Source: Anaerolineaceae bacterium (GTDB lineage Bacteria > Chloroflexota > Anaerolineae > Anaerolineales > Anaerolineaceae). From it: a stretch of 64,000 nt of DNA. The notes under the pieces are model-generated. The model was given only the letters and a program-made list of their open reading frames with translations. It did not search any database and was not told the origin of the DNA. Shown piece by piece: positions 32,195-41,085 of this stretch. A program made the position numbers and the translations under genes. Numbering within the stretch: position 1 is the stretch's first letter; the number at the start of each line of letters is the position of its first letter. Location of the stretch: contig JAENZI010000003.1 of the NCBI GenBank assembly GCA_016841365.1, positions 205,423-269,422 on the forward strand, in the 5' to 3' direction.

Positions 32195-35002
32195 TTACAC
32201 CCTAAAGACTTTCATCACCTCATCACCCAAATGGTTGATCACTTTAACCGCAATTCGGCCTGATTTTGGTTTATCAAATGGTCTTGATGTATCGCTATAC
32301 AAGGACTCCCAGGCTTCCTCATTGATCTCTGACTTCAAAGTTCTTTTGAGGGAGTCGTAAGGGTCATTTGCTCCCAGGAAGTAGGCATGCCGCACAAAGA
32401 AGCTCTCTTCGTTGTAATCGGTGTCAATGAACCAACAGGCAATCCCATCCGCGTTGTCGCTGCGGACTTCCCCGGTGCTGGGGTCAAAAACATCCACACC
32501 ATTGATCTTGACCTGAACTTGATCCTCATCCAATTTTAGAATTTCAATATCTGGTTCACCAAAAATGACGAAAAGATTGCCCTTGCCCGTATTTTTAAGG
32601 TCATCTGCCATGTGTAAATCGGCATTCATCCGGGCTTTGAGCACGGGCACTTTGCCAAGTTTGTCGAACTCTGTGGATTGCGCATCAAAATTGAAAGCGC
32701 AGGCGATCAAAACATCAAAACCCGCATCGGCTGCTTCACGGGCGGCGGCCACCAGGTCCGGCCTAGCAACGGTACCAAACTCCGGCCCCAAGAAGATGGC
32801 TGCTCGTTTTTGAACCTCTGTTTCCTCCTTACCCTTGTAATATTTGCCTTCCGCACAAATAAGATCTCCTGGCCAGGGGATCAGTGAAGCAAAATTGATC
32901 TTGTCCTCTTTATGGGCTTGCTGTACGCCTGCAGATTTCAGGTTTTCAAGGACCATTTGTGTAAAACTCTGACCCTCCCCATATCCAACCTTTCCTTCGG
33001 CGATGCCATCAATCAATTCATCATTTTCATCTACACCAACCAAGCGATGTGGTGAGAGTGATTCCACCGTAAATGGTCCAGCAACACGAACGATAGAGTT
33101 ATCCTCATAAGGTCGATCATAAAGATAATCAAATTCAGATTTGGCAAGGATTGATGCGTTTATTTCCTTTTGACGCTCAATAATGATACTTTTCCACATC
33201 TTATGTAAACTTCTTGCTTTTTCTGGCCATTCACGTTTTGGTTTTTTTGGTATTTCCCATTGTTTAAAATTTTCATCTAAATACGAGTTGAATTCATTTA
33301 ATACAGAATTTAATTTAGATTGAAAATTATCCCAAATCAATTCAAGTTCTGAGTTGTTAGCTATCGTGCCAAGAGTAATATGAGGAGCCCTCTCATAAAC
33401 AAATCCTTGGTCTAATTTCCCATAAGTTGGTAGGATTGATGGTGGGGTTCTAGAAATCTCAGCCTCCTTCGTTTGACCTTCTTCTGAATCTACCAATAAA
33501 TAAAAAGGATAACGAGAACCCATTAACCTAATCCGAGCTAATGCTAAAGCAACTCGAGAGGTATCTATTGTTATCCATCTTCTTCCCCATTGTTCAGCAA
33601 CATAAGCTGTTGTTCCTGATCCACAGGTCGGATCTAGAACTAAATCTCCAGGATCTGTAACCATTAACAAACATCTTTCTATGACCCGCGTAGCTGTTTG
33701 AACGACATAACTCATGTTCGTTTCACCACGGGTATCAGTCCAAATACTAGTCAATGGAGAATATGGAAAATCATCAAAAAATCGTTTATAAATCCGCAAA
33801 CCTTTTCTATGTACTAACCTTCCAATTTTCCAAAGAAGTTTAGTTCCTTCAACACCTACAGACCAATGACGCCTTGAACCACATGAAAGTGTATAGTTCT
33901 TCCCTTTCGATTCAACCGTTATATCAGCCGAGCCTGCTTCAGAATAACCTTGTGAAACAATTGGCCCAGTAGCATAGACACGTGCACCATTAGGCAACTT
34001 TGTTGGATCGAATAGCTCTTCTTTGGTGATATTTGTTTGTCTGGTGGTGCCATCTAGCAATTCAACATGGCGATGCTCTTTTGACCCCTCTTCACCAAGT
34101 ACTTTTGGAGAAAACAATTGCCTATATTTCATCAATTCAATGTTTTTAGCATATATAATTAAATAATCAGATGATATAGGTACAAAATTAGTTTTTGTTT
34201 GACCACTTGTTTTGGTGAATGAAATAGTTGCCACATAATTATCTGGACCAAAAATCTCACTCATCAACTCCCGTATCCTATGAACGTTTTCATCTCCGAT
34301 TTGAACAATGATACATCCTGATTCTTTAAGCAAATCCCGCCCTACTATCATTCGATCCCGCAAGTAAGTTAAATATGAATGAATACCATCTCTCCATGTA
34401 TCTCTGAAAGCTTTAACTTGTTCAGGCTCCCGAGTGATATGCCCGACATTACCATCTTTTACGTTTCTACTTGTAGTGGACCATTGAAAATTTGAGTTAA
34501 ACTTTATGCCATAGGGTGGATCAATATAGATACATTGTACCTGTCTTCGCAGTCCCTCTCGTTCCGCCAATGAAGCCATCACAAAAAGGCTATCGCCCAA
34601 AATCATGCGGTTGCTCCAGTTAGCATCGTGCTGGTAGAACTCAGTCTTGGCAGCCTCATCCGGTAAGCCATTAAAATCCTCAAACAAGTCCAATTGCTGC
34701 GGAGCACCTTCCTGCTCCTGCGCCTCCGTCATTCGCTGAAGGTCGTCAATCAAAACCTTAGGATGAATTTTCTCCTGGATATAGAGGGGTGGCGCTGGTA
34801 CGACCAGATCGGTCCAATCCTGCAAGTCTTTACCCCGCCAAACCAACTGCGGGTCCAGATCCGGGTTGCGCCGCTCATAAGCGACCAGCAAAGGTGATTT
34901 ATCCTCATCACGTACCAGGGGTTCTAGTTCTGCTGTGGGAATGTGCCTTCTCGAAGCTTCATCGTGCGTAAAGTTTTCAACAGATTTCTTGTTAGCCATC
35001 AT
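32195..35002 (-). CDS. mod: Type III restriction-modification methyltransferase (Mod)
   Basis: Mod recognises the target sequence and methylates adenine in one strand; it also forms the restriction complex with Res. The beta-class order is visible: catalytic DPPYGIKF at residues 161-168, then the SAM-binding DPTCGSGTTAYVAEQW about 300 residues later. The segment between is the target-recognition region. The C-terminal 400 residues are an extension including AACAFNFDAQ-like alpha/beta elements, larger than in EcoP1 Mod. The 935-residue length fits the long subgroup. Its start overlaps the stop of the res gene by four bases (ATGA). Confidence 0.93.
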   Translation of the reverse strand: MMANKKSVENFTHDEASRRHIPTAELEPLVRDEDKSPLLVAYERRNPDLDPQLVWRGKDLQDWTDLVVPAPPLYIQEKIHPKVLIDDLQRMTEAQEQEGAPQQLDLFEDFNGLPDEAAKTEFYQHDANWSNRMILGDSLFVMASLAEREGLRRQVQCIYIDPPYGIKFNSNFQWSTTSRNVKDGNVGHITREPEQVKAFRDTWRDGIHSYLTYLRDRMIVGRDLLKESGCIIVQIGDENVHRIRELMSEIFGPDNYVATISFTKTSGQTKTNFVPISSDYLIIYAKNIELMKYRQLFSPKVLGEEGSKEHRHVELLDGTTRQTNITKEELFDPTKLPNGARVYATGPIVSQGYSEAGSADITVESKGKNYTLSCGSRRHWSVGVEGTKLLWKIGRLVHRKGLRIYKRFFDDFPYSPLTSIWTDTRGETNMSYVVQTATRVIERCLLMVTDPGDLVLDPTCGSGTTAYVAEQWGRRWITIDTSRVALALARIRLMGSRYPFYLLVDSEEGQTKEAEISRTPPSILPTYGKLDQGFVYERAPHITLGTIANNSELELIWDNFQSKLNSVLNEFNSYLDENFKQWEIPKKPKREWPEKARSLHKMWKSIIIERQKEINASILAKSEFDYLYDRPYEDNSIVRVAGPFTVESLSPHRLVGVDENDELIDGIAEGKVGYGEGQSFTQMVLENLKSAGVQQAHKEDKINFASLIPWPGDLICAEGKYYKGKEETEVQKRAAIFLGPEFGTVARPDLVAAAREAADAGFDVLIACAFNFDAQSTEFDKLGKVPVLKARMNADLHMADDLKNTGKGNLFVIFGEPDIEILKLDEDQVQVKINGVDVFDPSTGEVRSDNADGIACWFIDTDYNEESFFVRHAYFLGANDPYDSLKRTLKSEINEEAWESLYSDTSRPFDKPKSGRIAVKVINHLGDEVMKVFRV

Positions 35003-38000
35003 GCGACCTCGTCATTCTTAATCATCGTAGCTGAAGCAACTAATTTTCCAAATTCTTCATCGATTTTTGCGGTAAATTGTTCTTCCATCGCCCATACATT
35101 TTTCAATTCAACAAAAGCCCACCGACCAAAGGCACCTGCGTTATTGACCCCTTCAACCCAGTAGGTTTCCATGGTTTGTTTCTTGATTTTGGCGTCTTCC
35201 CCGCGGTAGCCTTTGATCTCTACCACCAGATTCAATAAATCTTCCTGTCCATCATCAACCCGGACGATATAATCGGGGATGTATTTTTTGGCAATCGATC
35301 CGTAGCGGTAAGGCACTTCTAACCCAAGTCCCTGGTTTTTAACATAGGAATGCACCTGGGGATGCGATTCAACCACTCGGCAAAACTCACCTTCCCAGCC
35401 ACTATCCAGCACCGCCCAGTTGATATGACATTTGCGTGCGTCCGTCTGCCATCGTCGGGCTTTAGAAGTATAGAAATTGACATGCATTGTGGAACCTTGC
35501 GGGTTATAGGGATCCAAAACAGCCAGTATGCGTTTTTCGCCACGAAAGAAACGATTGATCCCAGCATGGATGCGATCACATGCCATTTCTGCTAGTTCCC
35601 GATACATCAACTGACCGGGATATGTCCCCCCACGACACACTAAATAATTATCCAACCACGCTTTAGTGATCCGCTTTAACTGACCAAAAAGATGCAATTC
35701 TGGATTGCCATCTTTATCCCGATAACGGGAATAGAGCAATTGATGGGTGACATTAAACAGGATTGTGGACGGCCGGAGATCGGCCAGGTGTTCTAAATTC
35801 AGATTGACACTTTCGCCAATGATGCCGGCATCAAGTGTAATCGAAGGCCCGACGATATCAGGGGTCAATTCTAAAATTGAATCCTCATTAAAGTCCGCTT
35901 CCAGACGTTCATCAGGCAGTTCCACTCGATAACCTTCAACCCTTGGGAACCTAATCTCCATATCATCCCGCTCCGGCCTTATGGCACGCACATGCACAGA
36001 TTCTCGCGGCGGTTGCGGTTTAGAAATCACAGGTTTTGCTGTGAAATCAAAGGGAATCCCTAAAATATCGGCATATTCCACATCAAACAGGCCTTCAGGG
36101 TTATATTCATCCGCATAATCGGGATTGAGGTCGTAGGACTGTCGGCGCAACGCTCGCCCAACCACTTGTTCACACAACAATTGAGTGCCAAACGCACGGA
36201 TGCCCAAAATGTGCGTGACCGTATTTGCATCCCACCCTTCAGTCAGCATCGCCACAGAAACCACGCAACGGATGGATTCTCCCAAACGCCCTTGTTTACC
36301 AACGGTATTCATCACTTCACGCAGCAAGTCCTGGTCCGTGATATTATCCGCTGCTTGTTGATCACCAGTTCTTTGCCGAATATCTCTCCTGAACCTTTCG
36401 ATTTCTTCCTCTGCCATCTTGCGAAAGTTTCTATCCAATGCCTCACCAGATTCAAGCTGCTCACTATCAATTAACAGCGTGTTTGGCCTGGCTAGGGGAT
36501 TGCCATGTTCATCAAAATTCCGGAACAACTTCAGGCGACCGTTCGCTAAGGTTGTTGATCCATCTTCATTTTCCTGCTCAAAACCTGATATGAAATCGTA
36601 AACCAATTTTGAGATTGAAGTATTCTGACAGACAATAATGAAACAAGGGGGTGTACTGATCCCTGCTTCCTTCCATAAATCAAATGTCTTTTTGTAATGA
36701 CCATAAAGGGCTTCTAATGCCGTTTGAAGTTCGACAGGTAAACTAAGAGGGTCCAAATTACCAGACTTACCTCTACCCTTTTTAGGCATTTTGTTTCGGA
36801 TAAACTCCCACAATTTGCGGAATTTTGGCATGTCTCCACCCGGGATATTATCTGCAACAGGCACACGGGGCAGTTTGACGATCCCACATTCAATAGCATC
36901 CATCAGTGAGAAATCACTGACGGTCCAGGGGAAGATGGTGCCTTCCGCATAGCCTGAGCCCTTTAAAAAGAAAGGCGTTGCAGATAGGTCAACAACCTGG
37001 CTAATCCCCAGCTTATTTTTTACCATCTCAAGGCCGGATATCCATAAGCGAGCTGCTTCATTGTTCTTATTAGCCTCTGCCCGATCATCTCCCTTAAGCT
37101 GGGCTTCTTCATCAGAATCGGGTTTTTCTCGATAGCAATGATGCGCTTCATCATTGAGAACCATGATCTTCTTCATGCCCATTAATTCCGGTATGACTCG
37201 TTGTAGCATCTGACCTTCGGTTTCAAGTGTGTTGAGCTCATCTCCCCGCCCTTGAAGTAACGAACGGCTCCCCCTGGAGAGGTCCATCTTTTCTCTGAGT
37301 TTGAAGGCGTGATAATTGGTGATCACAATTTCTGCTTTATTTAGTTCTGGGAGGAGATCGTTGGGAACCAATTCTCTGTCCCGATAATAAGCATCAGGGT
37401 CATTTGGCTGAAGGACACGTAAACGGTCCTTAATCGTGATGCCAGGTGTAACCACTAAAAATCCTTTAGTAAACCTGGAGCTGGTTGGCCTTCTGACAGC
37501 ATTAATCGTTTGCCAGGCGATAATCATTGCCATGACCATTGTTTTGCCCGAACCCGTCGCCATTTTTAAGGCAATCCGTTCAAGCTCGGGATTAGCTTCA
37601 TGACTGGCGTTCTTCAGGCGCTCCAACAAATCTTTTTCCCGTTTACCAGCCTGGGGGGCAACTTCTGTCAACCAGATCAGTGTTTCAACAGCCTCGATCT
37701 GACAGAAGAAAGGGCGCATGCTGCTGAAAGGATGACTGCGCCAGTGTTGAAGTAGCCTGGCTGTTTCAGGTGTCACATGCCAATCATTTGGGTTAGGAAT
37801 CCTGCGCCAATTATCGATGAATTGCCGGATTAAATTGATATTCCCTGTGGGATCATATTGCTGCTCTGCGGTCGAAAGCCCCTCACCTTCATCTAAAACC
37901 AACTCCATCTGACTGGCAGAGCTTTTTTGTCTCCTGGGTTTTGGGATAGGCGTGATAAACTCAGCCCCTCTTCGGCGTTCAATAATTCGTTGGGTTGGTT

Positions 38001-38103
38001 GTCCTGACTTGTCGAGTTCCCAATGTCTTGAAGGATATTCGTAAGGAGAGTTAAGAATGGGTTGCGTGAAAAAACGATTTTCCATAAGTGGTTCCATTTT
38101 CAT
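34999..38103 (-). CDS. res: Type III restriction enzyme, Res subunit
   Basis: Res is the ATP-driven motor and nuclease of the type III system. Walker A is MATGSGKT at residues 181-188, the DEAD-like box is LNDEAHHCY, and motif VI lies in EQVVGRALRR after GWDANTVTHILGI. The C-terminal nuclease domain shows PDYIVRVDDG and LVVEIKGYRG, an IxxxE-x-K type PD-(D/E)xK site. The 1034-residue length is normal. The start at 38103 lacks a clear ribosome binding site; ATG codons at residues 3 and 7 are alternatives. It is co-transcribed with mod and the RelE-like helicase. Confidence 0.93.
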   Translation of the reverse strand: MKMEPLMENRFFTQPILNSPYEYPSRHWELDKSGQPTQRIIERRRGAEFITPIPKPRRQKSSASQMELVLDEGEGLSTAEQQYDPTGNINLIRQFIDNWRRIPNPNDWHVTPETARLLQHWRSHPFSSMRPFFCQIEAVETLIWLTEVAPQAGKREKDLLERLKNASHEANPELERIALKMATGSGKTMVMAMIIAWQTINAVRRPTSSRFTKGFLVVTPGITIKDRLRVLQPNDPDAYYRDRELVPNDLLPELNKAEIVITNYHAFKLREKMDLSRGSRSLLQGRGDELNTLETEGQMLQRVIPELMGMKKIMVLNDEAHHCYREKPDSDEEAQLKGDDRAEANKNNEAARLWISGLEMVKNKLGISQVVDLSATPFFLKGSGYAEGTIFPWTVSDFSLMDAIECGIVKLPRVPVADNIPGGDMPKFRKLWEFIRNKMPKKGRGKSGNLDPLSLPVELQTALEALYGHYKKTFDLWKEAGISTPPCFIIVCQNTSISKLVYDFISGFEQENEDGSTTLANGRLKLFRNFDEHGNPLARPNTLLIDSEQLESGEALDRNFRKMAEEEIERFRRDIRQRTGDQQAADNITDQDLLREVMNTVGKQGRLGESIRCVVSVAMLTEGWDANTVTHILGIRAFGTQLLCEQVVGRALRRQSYDLNPDYADEYNPEGLFDVEYADILGIPFDFTAKPVISKPQPPRESVHVRAIRPERDDMEIRFPRVEGYRVELPDERLEADFNEDSILELTPDIVGPSITLDAGIIGESVNLNLEHLADLRPSTILFNVTHQLLYSRYRDKDGNPELHLFGQLKRITKAWLDNYLVCRGGTYPGQLMYRELAEMACDRIHAGINRFFRGEKRILAVLDPYNPQGSTMHVNFYTSKARRWQTDARKCHINWAVLDSGWEGEFCRVVESHPQVHSYVKNQGLGLEVPYRYGSIAKKYIPDYIVRVDDGQEDLLNLVVEIKGYRGEDAKIKKQTMETYWVEGVNNAGAFGRWAFVELKNVWAMEEQFTAKIDEEFGKLVASATMIKNDEVA

Positions 38104-38231
38104 ATAACATGTTTGTAGTCGTTGTATTTCCCCAGAACAAAACCATCATATGGCAATGTGTTATGGAAAATGCCAACACTAGCATCTTAATCATAATACA
38201 AAAATTGAAGTCCTAAAAACGCTGAATTCGT

Positions 38232-38584
38232 TTAGTCTTCAAGAAAAATATACTTCCTGATTAATCCTTCGATCCTTGGCACATCAATCCCACCATCCTC
38301 ATTATCCCGTGAAGTGATCACGATCGGGAATTGGCCTGGTTCTAGGTGAGCGTGTAACAAAAATCAGCGTTATGGGCTTTAAGGGTATCAAAGAGCGAGC
38401 CCTGAACCATGGCGCGGGACGCGGGTTCATCGACAGTCTCGATTTTTTGAAGGGGCATGGTGATTCCGGCGATATCCACCTCGCGGCGGTTGCCATATTC
38501 ATCGTATTTACCCTCCCAGATCAGTTCCGTGCGAATGGTTGAAAAGGGATGGGGATTATCAGGTCCACAAGGTTTTTCTGGCAT
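38232..38584 (-). pseudogene. Frameshifted fragment, possibly of another methyltransferase gene
   Basis: The first frame encodes 80 residues starting MPEKPCGPDNPHPF and containing ELIWEGKYDEYGNRREVDIA and ETVDEPASRA. From memory this resembles the N-terminus of a second group of type III Mod proteins; the match is uncertain. After LKAHNADFCY the frame breaks, and a different frame continues as LEPGQFPIVITSRDNEDGGI to a stop at 38232. The join makes better sense as one decayed gene than as two small ones. It sits just upstream of res, suggesting remains of an earlier R-M system. Confidence 0.5.
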
Positions 38585-38721
38585 GGGGGTCCCTCCTGAA
38601 TCGTTTTATATAAACTCAAATATATGATACCATAATCAGATAAGGCATACTGAAGATCATCGGAACAGCAAGTTAGAGAAGCCAGCAAAATAGACAATGA
38701 CAAAGTATGAGAGGGAAAACA

Positions 38722-39894
38722 ATGGGTGATTTCGGATACATCGAGAATATTCGAGTCTACATAAATCGTGATGAACATGTATTAGTCCAAGGTACACGGC
38801 CAACCAGGATGGGGCATGACAAATTCTTTGACCTCCATCTGTGTGAAACAATTACGTTATCAGAAGCCTCTGAAAGAGAGCCACTGGTTGAAATTGATGA
38901 AAATGAAAAGAAAATCGCATTTCGATTGTATAACCAATGGAAACAATGGGGCAAAAAGGACAAAATTATTGAGCAAGCAGAGGCCTATCTTTCATTGAAT
39001 TACAACCGGATTAGGCAGGAAGAACAACAAAACGCACAATCTTCAAATGACCGAATAACGAACCAATATCCCAACACAAAACAAAATCCTTTCGACAAAG
39101 AACTTGAGCAAAGACAAAAGAAAACCTCACAGGCTGCAATCAAACAACAAAATAAACCCCGAGTAAAAGAAACTCAGAAAATTGAACAAGCTCTAAACCC
39201 CAAAGAAAAAGCCATAAAGAAAATCGTTGAAGAACGAAAGATAACATCGTTGTTTCATTTCACACATATTCAAAACTTGAAAAGTATTATGAAACGGGGA
39301 TTATTGAGCCGAACTGAGGTCGAAGAATTAGCTAAAACAGAATTGTTACAAATTAATGATAACAAGAGATTAGACAAGCAAAGAGAGGCCATTTGCCTAA
39401 GTATTGGATTCCCCAACTATCTGATGTTTTACAGTTATCATCAAGGAAATTATGATGATTGGGTTGTAATCAGCTTAGAACCGGAGATACTTTGGAAATA
39501 TAACTGTGCATTCTGTCATAGAAATGCAGCCTCAAACGAATGCCAACATATTGATATCAATTCAAGAAAATGGGTGGAAGCATTGAAACGATTATTCGAT
39601 GATATTAATGATGTTAAGAGAGAAGATTTACATTTACCAAAGAGTTTTCCAACCGACCCCCAAGCTGAAGTCTTAGTGTTTGATAGAATACCAGTTGATG
39701 ATATACAAAAAATATATTTCTACAACAATGAGAAAATGATCTACTACCAAGTTTTGTTTGATAAGTACCCAAAAACACTTTTTGATTGTGAAATAGATTA
39801 TTTTAAATGGCGTGTCGATTATGAACATTGGCGCGTTAACCAAAATAATTTCGACAATAAAGCAAATTTTAATGAAGATGATATCCCATTTTAG
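38722..39894 (+). CDS. darT: DarT1-type DNA ADP-ribosyltransferase toxin
   Basis: DarT transfers ADP-ribose from NAD+ onto DNA bases, blocking replication, and can abort phage infection. The DarT core starts near residue 180: LFHFTHIQNLKSIMKRGLLS, then REAICLSIGFPNYLMFYSYH, and ends with AEVLVFDRIPVDDIQKIYF, where the Glu is the expected catalytic residue. The first 90 residues are an extra domain of unknown role, followed by a Gln/Lys-rich linker of about 70 residues. ATG at 38722 follows GAGGG by six bases. The NADAR antitoxin gene begins eight bases after its stop, the usual DarT1 arrangement. Confidence 0.88.
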   Translation: MGDFGYIENIRVYINRDEHVLVQGTRPTRMGHDKFFDLHLCETITLSEASEREPLVEIDENEKKIAFRLYNQWKQWGKKDKIIEQAEAYLSLNYNRIRQEEQQNAQSSNDRITNQYPNTKQNPFDKELEQRQKKTSQAAIKQQNKPRVKETQKIEQALNPKEKAIKKIVEERKITSLFHFTHIQNLKSIMKRGLLSRTEVEELAKTELLQINDNKRLDKQREAICLSIGFPNYLMFYSYHQGNYDDWVVISLEPEILWKYNCAFCHRNAASNECQHIDINSRKWVEALKRLFDDINDVKREDLHLPKSFPTDPQAEVLVFDRIPVDDIQKIYFYNNEKMIYYQVLFDKYPKTLFDCEIDYFKWRVDYEHWRVNQNNFDNKANFNEDDIPF

Positions 39895-39902
39895 GAGGCT
39901 GT

Positions 39903-40634
39903 ATGGCAAAAAGACCAATATTCATCCACAGCCTCGAATTCCCATTTGTAAGAGAAGAAATTTTAGAATTTGAGTGGTTCCCGGGGTTTTCAAAGGCACA
40001 GGCACAAAAATCAATAAGGTCATTACACCGATCTGCGCATAAAAAGGGGATTGAACCTGTTTTAGAAATCTCCTCAAAATCACCTTCTTCAATGGGGGTA
40101 GAACTGAGTGCGTTTAATCTGATGATGACGTTTGAAAATGGTCATTCGTTGAGTGTTGAATGCGCCTTCCAGGGCAGCAAGGTATTTGAATTGGGCGGCC
40201 CCTACCAGGAGATTTATGAGGGAACCAGCATCGAGGCAAAGAAGGATGAGCGGCTAAGAACATCGGGGGATGTGATCGGGTTCCAATTATTAGATGAGAC
40301 CTTCCCGACAGAACCAAAGACTGCATTTTATGATTGGTTATATATCAAGGCACTTTCTCAAAATTCTGTGTATGCGAAAATGTTACTGAAATATAATGGA
40401 TTTTCAGATATCGCATTTAATCCACAAAAATCGATCAATTGCCAGGCGAGGGCAGCTGCGTTGTTTGTATCGCTGGGAAATAAGGGAGTATTGGAAGCGG
40501 TTCTTGAGGATCGAGTTGCTTACTTATCTACTATCAATGGTCCACAAAAAGATGAACAAGAAAAGAAATCATCAGTAGAGCAAGGCAAACTACCATTCAA
40601 TTTTGAAAATGAAGAAAATAGATATGTGATGTAA
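39903..40634 (+). CDS. NADAR-family antitoxin of DarT1
   Basis: NADAR proteins remove ADP-ribose from DNA and neutralise DarT1. The protein starts KRPIFIHSLEFPFVREEILE and has the family blocks FEWFPGFSKAQAQKSIRSLH, then LEISSKS...GVELSAFNL, VECAFQGSKVFELGGPY, TAFYDWLYIKAL and NPQKSINCQARAAALFVSL. The 243-residue length is normal. AGGAGG lies just before the ATG, right after the darT stop, so both are translated from one mRNA. All conserved blocks are present, so the antitoxin looks functional. Confidence 0.88.
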   Translation: MAKRPIFIHSLEFPFVREEILEFEWFPGFSKAQAQKSIRSLHRSAHKKGIEPVLEISSKSPSSMGVELSAFNLMMTFENGHSLSVECAFQGSKVFELGGPYQEIYEGTSIEAKKDERLRTSGDVIGFQLLDETFPTEPKTAFYDWLYIKALSQNSVYAKMLLKYNGFSDIAFNPQKSINCQARAAALFVSLGNKGVLEAVLEDRVAYLSTINGPQKDEQEKKSSVEQGKLPFNFENEENRYVM

Positions 40635-40748
40635 AATTGAAATTAAGAGAAAAATAATCAATAGTGACTTTATTAATGAAGTGAGCGGGAAAAATGTTGA
40701 TTTGATAGATTTCCATTAAAGATTTTATCTAATACAAGGCAGGGATTA

Positions 40749-41066
40749 ATGATAAAAAAGTGGAGATTAGGAAAATTCAAATGCATAAGAGATCAATCCG
40801 AGTTTGAATTTAGGCCATTAACAATTCTCGCTGGAACCAACAGCAGCGGGAAAAGGACTTTAATTCAATCAATATTGCTCATTAGTCAGACACTCGCAAG
40901 TCGTGTACACAAAAGCTCTGTTGTTTTGAATGGACCGCTTCGAAAACTTCGGCTTTTTGTTTGTCATATTGGTCCCCAAAATTGCTTAAAACTAAGAAGG
41001 AAATCCAATGATACTATGAAAATAAGATGGTTTCAGCTATGTTTTATCCACCTATTGAACTTTTGA
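40749..41066 (+). pseudogene. Truncated AAA/ABC-type ATPase gene (OLD/DUF3696-like)
   Basis: The first 70 residues match the N-terminus of SMC-like AAA ATPases of the OLD/DUF3696 type: LGKFKCIRDQSEFEFRPLTI, then LAGTNSSGKRTLIQSILLIS. The Walker A carries Arg where Ser/Thr is expected (GKR instead of GKS), which would impair ATP binding. After NGPLRKLRLF the similarity stops and the frame drifts into unrelated residues. About 300 or more residues of a normal protein are missing. It is a decayed defence-type gene. Confidence 0.65.
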
Positions 41067-41085
41067 ATGATAAGATTTCCACCCG

